DNA of 64,000 bases from Paraburkholderia sp. LEh10 (GCF_017814945.1 NZ_JAGIPX010000002.1:186001-250000); one strand, 5' to 3'. Positions 26,793-35,014 are shown, counted from the stretch's first letter. Notes: generated by a model from the sequence alone, not told the origin. Translations and numbers: made by a program.

Positions 26793-27833
26793 CTATGACA
26801 CTTCGATCAGCACCTTGAGTGCATGCGTGCTCGCGGCGCGCGAGAAGGTGTCGTAGGCCGCCAGCATGTCGTCCAGCGCGAAGCGGTGAGTGATCAGCTG
26901 CATGGGGTCGAGGCGTCCCGCGCGCACGGTTTTCATCAGCATCGGCGTGCTGACGGTGTCGACGAGACGCGTCGTGATCGAGATGTTGCGGTCCCAGAGC
27001 TTCTCCAGATACAGATCGCACTTGACGCCGTGCACGCCGACATTGGCAATCGTGCCGCCCGGCGCAACCAGCGCTTCGCAGAGCTCGAACGTCGCCGGCA
27101 CGCCGACGGCTTCGATCGCGCAGTCCACGCCGACGGAATCCGTGAGCGCCATGACCTGCGCAACGGCGTCGGCGCGGCTGTTGTCGATGCATGCCGTCGC
27201 GCCGAAACGCTGTGCGACGTCGAGCCGGTTCGCATCCGGGTCGATCAGGATGATCTGCGCGGGCGAGTAGAACTGCGCGGTCAACAGTGACGCAAGCCCG
27301 ATCGGTCCCGCGCCGACGATGGCCACCGTGCTGCCCGGCTGGACCTTGCCGTTGAGCACGCCGCATTCGAAGCCCGTCGGCAGGATGTCGGAAAGCATCA
27401 CGAGCGCTTCTTCGTCGAGTCCGGCTGGAATGCGGTACAGACTCGTCTGCGCGTGGGGAATGCGCACGTATTCCGCCTGCGTGCCGTCGATACGATTACC
27501 GAGAATCCAGCCGCCCGTCGCGCAATGAGAATACATGCCGCGCCGGCAATAGTCGCATTGCCCGCACGACGAAATGCACGACACCAGCACGTGATCGCCG
27601 ACGGCGAGTCCGCTGACGGCACTGCCCAGGCTGTGCACGATGCCAACGCCCTCGTGTCCGAGGATGCGCCCCGGCTCGCAGGTCGGCACGTCGCCCTTGA
27701 GGATATGAAGATCCGTGCCGCAAATCGTCGTGCGCGTCATTCTGACGATCGCATCCGTCGGCGCTTTCAGTTCGGGCATCGGACGCTCGTCGAGCGACTT
27801 CTTGCCGGGGCCGTGATAAACGAGTGCTTTCAT
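26793..27833 (-). CDS. Zinc-dependent alcohol dehydrogenase (MDR family)
   Basis: 346 residues. Catalytic-zinc ligands in TTICGTDLHIL (Cys) and GHEGVGIV (His-Glu); structural zinc site CGQCDYCRRGMYSHC with four Cys near residue 95; NAD-binding VAIVGAGPIGLASLLTAQFY near 170. The short-chain alcohol or aldehyde substrate is not evident; fermentative alcohol metabolism at low oxygen would fit the setting. The start at 27833 is supported by GGGAGAACG and by the family N-terminus MKALVYHGPG. It is divergent from the tandem Usp genes, with two FNR boxes between. Confidence 0.93.
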   Translation of the reverse strand: MKALVYHGPGKKSLDERPMPELKAPTDAIVRMTRTTICGTDLHILKGDVPTCEPGRILGHEGVGIVHSLGSAVSGLAVGDHVLVSCISSCGQCDYCRRGMYSHCATGGWILGNRIDGTQAEYVRIPHAQTSLYRIPAGLDEEALVMLSDILPTGFECGVLNGKVQPGSTVAIVGAGPIGLASLLTAQFYSPAQIILIDPDANRLDVAQRFGATACIDNSRADAVAQVMALTDSVGVDCAIEAVGVPATFELCEALVAPGGTIANVGVHGVKCDLYLEKLWDRNISITTRLVDTVSTPMLMKTVRAGRLDPMQLITHRFALDDMLAAYDTFSRAASTHALKVLIEVS

Positions 27834-27903
27834 GGGTGCGTTCTCCCGTGTCGGAATGAAGCGGTTCATACGAAGCAATCTAGGCGCGCGCCGCCCGGCG
27901 GGC

Positions 27904-27917
27904 TTGACGTCGATCAA
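27904..27917 (-). promoter_or_regulatory. FNR/ANR box for the alcohol dehydrogenase
   Basis: TTGATCGACGTCAA read on the minus strand. Centre 77.5 nt before the ATG at 27833. Confidence 0.72.
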
Positions 27918-27939
27918 ACGATCCGCGTCGCCAGCCCGC

Positions 27940-27953
27940 TTGATCTGCGTCAA
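27940..27953 (+). promoter_or_regulatory. FNR/ANR box for the tandem-Usp operon
   Basis: TTGATCTGCGTCAA, centre 89.5 nt before the ATG at 28036. Together with the box 36 nt away it gives each divergent transcript its own site. Confidence 0.72.
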
Positions 27954-28035
27954 TCGCCGATCCGGCCCGGCCCCTAGACTCGATTGCAATGCGGGCTGTC
28001 GTCCGCCTGTGTTTCTCTGCTCTGGAGCAACGGCG

Positions 28036-28875
28036 ATGAGCTACAAAAGCATCCTCGTGCAACTCGATACGGGCGCTCACGCGCACCCGCGCCTCGAGAT
28101 CGCGCTGCGTCTCGCACATCGGTTTCATGCCCGGCTGACGGGTTTGTTCACGACCTATGTTCCCGACCGGCACGCGTTCTTCGTGATGGCGGGCACAGCC
28201 GACTATTACGCCGCGCACGAGCGCCGGCGTCACGAACACGCCGCCGCGCTGGAGCGCCTGTTTCATGCAGAGCTGGCGCGCGCGAACGTCGACGGCCGCT
28301 GGATCGGGGCGACGGGTTACGCCAACGACATCGTGCCGCCGTATGCGCGCCTCGCTGACCTGATCGTCGCCGGCCAGACCGACCGGAACGACCCCGAGTC
28401 GTTCATTGCCGACCAGTTCGTCGAGCACCTTCTGATGTCGGCGGGCCGTCCTGTCTTGCTGGTGCCGTCGAGCGGCTCGTTCGCGACGCCCGGCCAGCGC
28501 GTGCTCGTCGCGTGGGACGGCAGCCGCGAAGCGACGCGCGCGATTCACGACGCGATGCCGTTCCTGTCGCATGCCGCCAACGTCACGCTGCTCACGGTGA
28601 ACGCGACACGCGGCGAGCCGCCGGCGTGGCGCATTCCGGGCGCCGACATCGCGCTGACCATCGCGCGTCACGGCGTCAACGTGGACGTGCGCGAAGTCGG
28701 CGCCGACAGCGACACGCCCATCGGCGACGTGCTGCTGTCGCAGGCGGCCGAGTCGGGCTGCGACCTGCTCGTGATGGGCGCGTACGCGCATTCCCGGCTG
28801 CACGAACTGGTGCTGGGCGGCGCGACGCGCACGTTGCTCAAGTCGATGACCCTGCCCGTGCTGATGTCGCACTGA
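28036..28875 (+). CDS. Universal stress protein, two UspA domains (first of pair)
   Basis: 279 residues built from two Usp halves. The first starts SYKSILVQLDTGAHAHPRLE and lacks the ATP-binding glycine motif; the second starts QRVLVAWDGSREATRAIHDA and keeps a Gly-rich loop in MGAYAHSRLHELVLGGATRT. GGAG lies 8 nt before the ATG at 28036, which corrects a longer open frame. An FNR box is upstream. The next gene, 52 bp on, has the same architecture, so the two form an operon. Confidence 0.92.
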   Translation: MSYKSILVQLDTGAHAHPRLEIALRLAHRFHARLTGLFTTYVPDRHAFFVMAGTADYYAAHERRRHEHAAALERLFHAELARANVDGRWIGATGYANDIVPPYARLADLIVAGQTDRNDPESFIADQFVEHLLMSAGRPVLLVPSSGSFATPGQRVLVAWDGSREATRAIHDAMPFLSHAANVTLLTVNATRGEPPAWRIPGADIALTIARHGVNVDVREVGADSDTPIGDVLLSQAAESGCDLLVMGAYAHSRLHELVLGGATRTLLKSMTLPVLMSH

Positions 28876-28927
28876 GCGTCACCGTTCGGGTTCACGCGAC
28901 ACGGATCTCCGCTGAAAAGGAACTGAG

Positions 28928-29758
28928 ATGACCTACAAGACCTTGCTCGTCCATATCGACGACAGCCGCCGCAGCGATGCGCGCGTCGCGTTGTCGCTCG
29001 ACCTCGCGCAGCGCTGGGATGCGCATCTGATCGGCCTGTACGTCGTGTGCCAGGACCTCTTCAGGCCCGTCTTCCAGCAGGACGGGAGCCTTCCGCTCGC
29101 GCGTCTCGAAGCGCTGCAGGCCGAACGCCGGCAAAAGGCCGAAGAGTCCTTTCTCACGGCCGCCGGGCGCGCGGGCCGCAGCGCCGAATGGCGCGCGCCG
29201 CCGGGACGGGCGCTCGACGTCGCGATGCTGCATGCGCGTCACGCCGATCTGCTGGTGCTCGGGCAGGAAGACCCGAACGATCCCGCCGCGTTCGTCGAGC
29301 CGCATTTCGTCGGCGATCTGGTGCTGGGCGCCGGCCGCCCGGCGCTCGTGATTCCGTATGCGGGCGAGGTGCGAACGATCGGCGAAAACGTGCTGGTCGC
29401 GTGGGACGGCAGCCGCGAAGCCGCGCGCGCAGCCGCCGACGCACTGCCGTTGCTGCAGCACGCGCGTCACGTCGGCATCGAGATCGTCCGGCGTCACGCG
29501 CAGCATGCGCAAGCGCCCGAGGGAATCGATGTCGCCGCCTGGCTCGACGCCCATGGCGTGCGCGCGTCGTTTTCGACGACGCCGCATCACCTCGGCATCG
29601 GCGCGGGCGCGACGCTGCTCAATCGCATATCGGACCTGCATGCGGATCTGCTCGTGATGGGCGCGTACGGACATGCACGCGCGCGCGAGCGCGTATTCGG
29701 CGGCGTCACGCGGACCATGCTCGAATCGATGACGACGCCTGTGCTGATGGCGCATTGA
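28928..29758 (+). CDS. Universal stress protein, two UspA domains (second of pair)
   Basis: 276 residues, paralogous to the preceding gene: TYKTLLVHIDDSRRSDARVA begins the first half; ENVLVAWDGSREAARAAADA begins the second, and MGAYGHARARERVFGGVTRT is the nucleotide-loop region. AAAAGGAACTGAG before the ATG gives a good ribosome site. It is convergent with the next Usp gene. The near-identical VAWDGSREA words show the pair arose by duplication. Confidence 0.92.
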   Translation: MTYKTLLVHIDDSRRSDARVALSLDLAQRWDAHLIGLYVVCQDLFRPVFQQDGSLPLARLEALQAERRQKAEESFLTAAGRAGRSAEWRAPPGRALDVAMLHARHADLLVLGQEDPNDPAAFVEPHFVGDLVLGAGRPALVIPYAGEVRTIGENVLVAWDGSREAARAAADALPLLQHARHVGIEIVRRHAQHAQAPEGIDVAAWLDAHGVRASFSTTPHHLGIGAGATLLNRISDLHADLLVMGAYGHARARERVFGGVTRTMLESMTTPVLMAH

Positions 29759-29890
29759 GCGCGCATTGAGCGACCCGGGGCGTGCCGGCGTGGCACGCAT
29801 GACGCCACGCGTGGCTGTCCGCTTGCGCAGCCGGAGCGCGGCACGCGCACCGGCGCCCGGCACGCCCTGAGGCTGCGCATGTCAGGCATG

Positions 29891-30346
29891 TCAGGAGGAA
29901 GAATCGTGGCGGACGATCAGCACGGGAATGTCCGTCGAACGCGCGAGCGATTCGGCGACGCTGCCCAGCAGAAAGCGTTGCACGCCGCGCCGGCCATGCG
30001 TGCCCATGACGATGAGATCGGCTTCGCATTCGTCCGCGGCCCGCGCGAGCACGGCGGACACGTGTTCCGCGTAGGCGTCGATCGTGCGCACGGTGCCGCG
30101 CACGCCCGTATCCTCGAACAGCTTGCGCGCTTCGGCGAGCGCGCTGGCGGCCGGGTCATGTGCGGCGCCGCCCGGCTCGCGCCCGGCAATGACGCGTGCG
30201 TCCGCTTCCGTCGGCCATTTGCCGCGATCGACGACACACAGCGCCTCGATCACGCCATCCGACAACTGCGCGAGACCCACGGCTTCGCGAAGCGCGCGCT
30301 GCGCGCTCGGACTGCCGTCGAGCGCAACGAGAATCCGTTTGTACAT
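29891..30346 (-). CDS. Universal stress protein, single UspA domain
   Basis: 151 residues. MYKRILVALDGSPSAQRALR starts the fold and MGTHGRRGVQRFLLGSVAES is the ATP-binding loop, nearly the same as in the Usp at 25580. The start at 30346 follows GGAG and is preferred over longer frames. An FNR box is centred 83.5 nt upstream. It is divergent from the sensor kinase gene. Confidence 0.93.
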   Translation of the reverse strand: MYKRILVALDGSPSAQRALREAVGLAQLSDGVIEALCVVDRGKWPTEADARVIAGREPGGAAHDPAASALAEARKLFEDTGVRGTVRTIDAYAEHVSAVLARAADECEADLIVMGTHGRRGVQRFLLGSVAESLARSTDIPVLIVRHDSSS

Positions 30347-30422
30347 GGTGTACTCCATCTGAATGAGCACGCTTTCGGCGATCGCGTGCAACAACAGTGT
30401 GTTGCGGACCGCGGATTGTCGG

Positions 30423-30436
30423 TTGACGCAGATCAA
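30423..30436 (-). promoter_or_regulatory. FNR/ANR box between Usp and sensor kinase genes
   Basis: TTGATCTGCGTCAA read on the minus strand (TTGACGCAGATCAA on +). Centre 83.5 nt before the Usp ATG at 30346 and about 102 nt before the kinase ATG at 30532. Confidence 0.74.
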
Positions 30437-30531
30437 TCGCGCCTCGGTCGGCATGCGCAGATGCTAACGGCCTTGGCTCGTCACGCGCAAACACGCAAAA
30501 TGGTTGCGACGCGTTACACGCCGCTATCGCG

Positions 30532-31920
30532 ATGAAGACCCGGATGAAATTCGACGTTGACACGACGCGTACCTCCCGCGCGCGGGCAGCGCTTGCCACG
30601 CCCGTCGCGTTGTCGATCGTCGCGTTCGCATTGGCAGCGGCCGTCGTGCTCGCTGTTCTTGCAGCCAACGGCGCGGTCAGGGCGAACATCACGCGCGCGG
30701 CAACTGTCGCTCTGATCGCCGCGGTTTGCGCTTCGGCGGCCGTCGCCGTGATTGTCTGCATGAGCGTCCGGATGAGCGCGGCCGCGCGCTCCACGGCGGA
30801 CTCCACGACGGAAGCACGTCGCGGCGAAGCACGGATGATGGGCATCATCCGCTCGTCGATGGAGGCGATCATCACGATCGACGAAGCGCAAAACATCGTC
30901 ATCTTCAATCCGACCGCGGAACGCATCTTCGGCGTGACGGCGGCGCAAGCGCTCGGCACGCCGCTTTCGCGCTTCATCCCGCAACGCTTTCGCGAGATCC
31001 ATGCGCGGCATGTCGCGCAGTTCGGCGTGACGGGCATCTCCGAGCGGCAGATGGGACGCCAGCCGGTTCTGTTCGGGTTGCGCGCGAACGGTGAAGAATT
31101 TCCGCTGGAGGCGTCGATCTCGCAGATCCGCGAAGACTCCGGCAAGCTCTACACGGTCATGTTGCGCGACGTGACGGAGCGGGTGAAGTCGGAGAACGCG
31201 CTGACGGAGTCGCGCGAGGAGCTGCGCCGGCTGTCGGCCAATCTTCAGCACGTGCGCGAAGAGGAAAAAACGCGCATCGCCCGCGAACTGCACGACGATC
31301 TGGGCCAGCAACTGACGGCGCTGAAAATGGACCTGTCGGCGCTCGAACACAGGCTGACGCAGGGTGCCTCCGCGCGGGAGCCGCTCGATCCCGCCGTCGC
31401 GGGCCAATTGCGCGGCATGTTCCGGATGATCGATTCGACGGTGGCGTCGCTGCGCCGCATCGCCGCCGATCTGCGGCCCGTGATGCTCGACGACCTCGGC
31501 ATCGTGCCCGCGATCGAATGGCTCGCGAACGACTTCACGGATCGCTACGGCATCGCAGTCGAGCGAAACATCGCGGCGGGCGACGCCGAATTCACGAAAG
31601 ACGCGGCGACGGCGCTGTTTCGCATCGTCCAGGAAGCGCTGACCAACGTCGCCCGCCATGCGGACGCGACGGCCGTCGAACTGGCCTTGCACGCGACCAG
31701 CGAGCACTATGTTCTGCGCATCGCGGATAATGGCCGAGGCGCCGAATATCACGCGAACGCAAACGCGGGCGGGGACAAGTCGTTCGGCCTGATCGGCGTG
31801 CGCGAGCGGGCATATATGCTGGGCGGCGCCGTGCAGATCGATACGGCACAAGGCGAAGGATTCGCGCTGACGATCACTTTCCCCTTGCAGGCCGTGCAAC
31901 AGGAACACACGCATCCATGA
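30532..31920 (+). CDS. Membrane PAS histidine kinase (HisKA_3, NarX/DegS type)
   Basis: 462 residues. Two membrane helices at about residues 24-45 and 57-80 with almost no periplasmic loop, a PAS domain (MEAIITIDEAQNIVIFNPTA, FGLRANGEEFPLEASIS), the phosphoacceptor H-box ARELHDDLGQQLTALKMDLS near 250, and an ATPase domain (FRIVQEALTNVARHADAT, ADNGRGAEY, GLIGVRERAYMLGG). It autophosphorylates and passes phosphate to the response regulator whose ATG overlaps its stop. The small external part suggests sensing through PAS or the membrane, perhaps redox. Confidence 0.93.
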   Translation: MKTRMKFDVDTTRTSRARAALATPVALSIVAFALAAAVVLAVLAANGAVRANITRAATVALIAAVCASAAVAVIVCMSVRMSAAARSTADSTTEARRGEARMMGIIRSSMEAIITIDEAQNIVIFNPTAERIFGVTAAQALGTPLSRFIPQRFREIHARHVAQFGVTGISERQMGRQPVLFGLRANGEEFPLEASISQIREDSGKLYTVMLRDVTERVKSENALTESREELRRLSANLQHVREEEKTRIARELHDDLGQQLTALKMDLSALEHRLTQGASAREPLDPAVAGQLRGMFRMIDSTVASLRRIAADLRPVMLDDLGIVPAIEWLANDFTDRYGIAVERNIAAGDAEFTKDAATALFRIVQEALTNVARHADATAVELALHATSEHYVLRIADNGRGAEYHANANAGGDKSFGLIGVRERAYMLGGAVQIDTAQGEGFALTITFPLQAVQQEHTHP

Positions 31921-32564
31921 TCAAGGTACTGCTTGCCGACGACCACACACTCGTGCGCGACGGGCTGCGCCACATCCTGCAATCCGCGAGCGGCTTCGAG
32001 GTCGCGGGCGAAGCCTGGGACAGCGCGACCACCATTGCGCTCGCACGCGCGACCGACGCGCACGTGCTGGTGCTCGACCTGTCGATGCCCGGCCGCAACG
32101 GCATCGATCTGATCCGGCAGATCAAGGAAGAAAAGCCCGCGCTGCGCATCCTCGTGCTGACAATGCATGCCGAGCAGCAATACGCGGTGCGCGCGTTCAA
32201 GGCGGGCGCTTCCGGCTACATGACCAAGGAAAGCGCCAGTGCCGAGCTGGTCGGCGCCGTCACCAAGATCGCCTCGGGCGGCGTCTACGTCAGCCTTGCG
32301 ATGGCCGAACGCTTCGCGCAGCATCTGAACGAACCCGCTGAGGCGCTGCCGCATCAACGGCTGTCCGACCGCGAGTTCGACGTGTTCCGCCGCATCGTCG
32401 CGGGCCAGAGCATCACCGAGATCGCGCACGAGCTGTGCCTGAGCGTCAAAACCGTCAGCACGCACAAGACACGCATCCTCGAAAAAATGCAGATGCCGAA
32501 CGAAAACGGGCTCGTGCGCTACGCGATCCGCCACAAACTGATCGACGACGAAAGCGATATCTGA
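31917..32564 (+). CDS. NarL/FixJ-type response regulator
   Basis: 215 residues. Receiver with acidic pair in VLLADDHTLVRDGL, phosphoacceptor Asp in VLVLDLSMPGRNGIDL, Thr in VLTMHAEQQ and Lys in GYMTKESA; LuxR-type HTH in LSDREFDVFRRIVAG and AHELCLSVKTVSTHKTRIL. All key residues are present. It is translationally coupled (ATGA) to the upstream kinase. A second kinase of the same class at 35152 has no regulator of its own and could also use this protein. Confidence 0.95.
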   Translation: MIKVLLADDHTLVRDGLRHILQSASGFEVAGEAWDSATTIALARATDAHVLVLDLSMPGRNGIDLIRQIKEEKPALRILVLTMHAEQQYAVRAFKAGASGYMTKESASAELVGAVTKIASGGVYVSLAMAERFAQHLNEPAEALPHQRLSDREFDVFRRIVAGQSITEIAHELCLSVKTVSTHKTRILEKMQMPNENGLVRYAIRHKLIDDESDI

Positions 32565-32589
32565 CGCTCCCCTGCGTTTGCCCGGAAGG

Positions 32590-32605
32590 GTAGGAATAAT
32601 CCTAC
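32590..32605. promoter_or_regulatory. Palindrome upstream of the lone receiver gene
   Basis: GTAGGA-ATAA-TCCTAC, a perfect 6-bp inverted repeat, 79 nt upstream of the ATG at 32684; the words CTACCC and CTCCTAG follow. A dimeric regulator such as the upstream NarL-type protein is a candidate binder. Confidence 0.5.
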
Positions 32606-32683
32606 AGCAGCTACCCAATCTCCTAGTTCGGCTTAAAGCCTTGCCGATACATTTTTAAGATATGGCCGCCGATACTGGTAGCC

Positions 32684-33094
32684 ATGGATACCGCCGTATC
32701 AGCCATCGTCTCGAAGGTTTATCTGGCCGACGCTTCCGCCGAGGTGAGGCGGCGGCTCGCGCGTCTGCTCGACGCAATCGCTGGCGTGGAAATCGCGGGC
32801 GAGGCGGAAGACTGCGACGCGGCGCTCGAAGGCATCCGCGCATCCGGCGCGGACATCGCCGTGCTGGATCTGCATCTGACGGGCGGAAACAGCCTGGAAC
32901 TGATTGGGGCGTTGTCGCGCGGCGAGGTATCCGTTGTCGTGATCGTGTTGACGAACTACACCGCGCGCGCCTTCCGCGACGCATGCATGGCGGCGGGTGC
33001 CGATTTCTTTTTCGACAAGACCTCTGAGTTCGACGCGGCCTGCCGCGCCATCGAACGGATTGCACGGGCGCGCGGCGCGCGTCCCGGTGAATGA
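32684..33094 (+). CDS. Stand-alone receiver domain protein
   Basis: 136 residues, receiver only, no output domain. SKVYLADASAEVRRRLARLL starts the fold with a single acidic residue, phosphoacceptor Asp in AVLDLHLTGGNSLEL, Thr in VIVLTNYTARAF and Lys in FFFDKTSEF. It could act as a phosphate shuttle or sink for the two neighbouring HisKA_3 kinases. It precedes the FNR gene by 13 bp and is probably transcribed with it. Confidence 0.88.
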   Translation: MDTAVSAIVSKVYLADASAEVRRRLARLLDAIAGVEIAGEAEDCDAALEGIRASGADIAVLDLHLTGGNSLELIGALSRGEVSVVVIVLTNYTARAFRDACMAAGADFFFDKTSEFDAACRAIERIARARGARPGE

Positions 33095-33107
33095 ACAGGA
33101 GCCGATC

Positions 33108-33887
33108 ATGCTTGCTGCAAACGCCCCCGTATCCGGGCACCCGACGGCACGCCCCGCGACCGTCGTGCCCTTTCACCGCATCGAGCAACGCGAGCCGGTG
33201 CAACGCGCGCCCCGCTGCTCCGCGTGCTCCATGCGCGCCCTCTGCATGCCGCCCGAACTAAGCGCGGCCGATTTCGCGAGACTCGATTCGCTGATCTGCT
33301 CGACGCGCTCCGTCAAGCGAGGGGACACGCTGTACCGCGCGGGCGACACGTTTCAGAGCATCTACGCGGTGCGCGCGGGATCGTTCAAAACCGTGGTCAT
33401 GCATCGCGACGGCCGCGAGCACGTGACCGGCTTCCAGATCGCGGGCGAGGCGCTGGGTCTCGACGGCCTCGGCGCGGGCCATCACAACTGTGACGCCATC
33501 GCACTCGAAGACAGCGTGGTCTGCATCATTCCGTTCGCGCAGCTCGAAGTGGCCTGCCGCGAGATAAAGTCGATGCAGCATCACATCTATCAGATGATGA
33601 GCAGCGAGATCGTCCGCGAGTCGAGCCAGATGATGCTGCTAGGAACCATGACGGCCGAGCAGCGCGTCGCGACCTTCCTGCTGAATCTGTCGCGGCGCTT
33701 CAAGGCGCGCGGTTTCTCGGCCGCCGAGTTTCATCTGCGCATGACGCGCGAAGAAATCGGCTGCTATCTCGGGATGAAGCTGGAAACCGTGAGCCGCATG
33801 TTCTCGAAGTTCCAGCGCGAGCGGCTCGTGCACGCGGACGGCAAGACGATACGTATCGTCGATCCCGAAGGGCTCGCGCGGGTATAG
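33108..33887 (+). CDS. fnr: FNR/ANR-type oxygen-responsive transcription regulator
   Basis: 259 residues. The N-terminal cluster RCSACSMRALCMP supplies three Cys and VVCIIPF supplies the fourth, matching the four [4Fe-4S] ligands of FNR. A cNMP-fold domain follows (GDTLYRAGDTFQSIYAVRAG), then a dimerisation helix and the Crp-type HTH MTREEIGCYLGMKLETVSRM, whose ETVSR recognition helix carries the Glu, Ser and Arg that read TTGAT. The ATG at 33108 has CAGGAG upstream. Seven FNR-like boxes lie within 11 kb, so this is the likely local regulator. Confidence 0.93.
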   Translation: MLAANAPVSGHPTARPATVVPFHRIEQREPVQRAPRCSACSMRALCMPPELSAADFARLDSLICSTRSVKRGDTLYRAGDTFQSIYAVRAGSFKTVVMHRDGREHVTGFQIAGEALGLDGLGAGHHNCDAIALEDSVVCIIPFAQLEVACREIKSMQHHIYQMMSSEIVRESSQMMLLGTMTAEQRVATFLLNLSRRFKARGFSAAEFHLRMTREEIGCYLGMKLETVSRMFSKFQRERLVHADGKTIRIVDPEGLARV

Positions 33888-33916
33888 CGCGCACGGAATC
33901 CGACGCGACAGCAGAC

Positions 33917-34190
33917 GTGCAGATGGCGCACGCGACCCCGGCTTCAGCGTGGGACGTCGACGAGCGGCGCTTCGACGCCGCCGCACCGCCGGGTACCCAA
34001 ATACGCTTTGCGCTGCAATACGCGGTGCTCGCGCCGTCCAATCACAATACGCAGGCCGTGGCGTTTCACTGTCGATGGCGACACCGTGCAGGTTTGCGCG
34101 GACCGGCTGCGCGCGTTGCCCGTCGTCGATCCGTTCGATTGCGAACCGCTGATCACGCTCGCCGCATCCGCATGTCGATGCCCGTTGAGC
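33917..34190 (+). pseudogene. Acg-like nitroreductase family gene, frameshifted and truncated
   Basis: The frame starting near 33917 reads RFALQYAVLAPSNHNTQ, the opening motif of Acg-type FMN proteins; at about 34055 one extra base shifts the continuation to the next frame, PWRFTVDGDTVQVCADRLRA then LPVVDPFDCEPLITLAASAC. After about 34175 the homology ends, so roughly two thirds of the usual gene is missing. Acg-family genes belong to hypoxia regulons, so this was probably once a member of the cluster. Confidence 0.75.
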
Positions 34191-34303
34191 TGGCTCAATC
34201 GCCTGGGACGTGCCGCCTGTAGATTGAATTGTCTGCCACCTGGTAGCTGCGGCTGTACTGCGTCACGTGTGCGTACGCTGAAGCCCGGTTGCAGAGATTG
34301 CGA

Positions 34304-34621
34304 TCAGTTGCGCCGTCCCGACGCGAAGGCCGCCGTCTGCAGCGCCTTCTCGGCGGCATCGAACGCGCAGCGAAGCGCCTCTTCGGCGCTTTGCGCCGCA
34401 CAGCGGCCAATGGGCGTCAGTTCATGCGTGGCCGTCACGAGATCCAGACGAACGTCATAAAGCGGCTCGCCCGAACGCAGACGCAGCGCTTCGATCGCGA
34501 GGCGGCAGTTCGACAGCAACGCGCCGAACCGTTGCAGCCGCAACAGCTGCGCGGCCGCTTCCGCTTCGAATGGCGTCGTGCCGCTGCATCCGAGATAGAC
34601 AATCTGCATGCCGATGCCCAT
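34304..34621 (-). CDS. Ribosome hibernation factor-like protein (HPF/RaiA/S30EA-like)
   Basis: About 105 residues. A short beta-alpha-beta-beta-beta-alpha pattern with YDVRLDLVTATHELTPIGRC and EEALRCAFDAAEKALQTAAF resembles the HPF/RaiA fold, and proteins of this kind are common in stress clusters with Usp genes. It would bind idle ribosomes under low energy. The assignment rests on pattern, not on invariant residues. GGGAGG upstream supports ATG 34621; ATG 34609 is an alternative. The small gene at 34689 lies 67 bp upstream on the same strand. Confidence 0.55.
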   Translation of the reverse strand: MGIGMQIVYLGCSGTTPFEAEAAAQLLRLQRFGALLSNCRLAIEALRLRSGEPLYDVRLDLVTATHELTPIGRCAAQSAEEALRCAFDAAEKALQTAAFASGRRN

Positions 34622-34688
34622 CATCGCCTCCCGTCGTTGTGCGCCGATTCCCCCGGCCGGCTTCCTGTCTGAACGACGCGCTCGCGCG

Positions 34689-34925
34689 CTACACCCTGAT
34701 CGTCCGTGCACGCTTCAAGCCGATCCACGCCATTCCCTCCCGCAGTCCTTCGAGCAGCGCCTCGCGCTCGGTCGCGAACCGTCCGCTGGCTCTGAACGCA
34801 TGGCTGAACTCGCCATCGTCGCCGCGGCCGCTGATGCAGACATCGCCGCAAAAGCCGCCATCGGCGGGCACGGTTTTCACGCGGACGGTCCACCCGCCAT
34901 CATCGACGTTGCCGGTCAGAGCCAT
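34689..34925 (-). CDS. Small conserved-type hypothetical protein in the FNR cluster
   Basis: 78 residues, soluble, no signal peptide. It reads MALTGNVDDGGWTVRVKTVP, GGFCGDVCISGRGDDGEFSH and ALLEGLREGMAWIGLKRART. I do not recognise a named family. The codon use is like its neighbours and an FNR-like box is centred 82.5 nt upstream of the ATG at 34925, which supports a real, oxygen-regulated gene. It is probably co-transcribed with the HPF-like gene. Confidence 0.68.
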   Translation of the reverse strand: MALTGNVDDGGWTVRVKTVPADGGFCGDVCISGRGDDGEFSHAFRASGRFATEREALLEGLREGMAWIGLKRARTIRV

Positions 34926-35000
34926 GATCACACCTGTCTTCGCTGCGCGATGCCGCGCAAGGCCTGTACTGTCAGCGTACTGGGCCGCGCGGGGACCCGA

Positions 35001-35014
35001 TTGATTCAGGTCAA
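35001..35014 (-). promoter_or_regulatory. FNR/ANR-like box for the small gene pair
   Basis: On + TTGATTCAGGTCAA; on the minus strand TTGACCTGAATCAA. Centre 82.5 nt before the ATG at 34925 and 144.5 nt before the kinase ATG at 35152. Confidence 0.7.
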
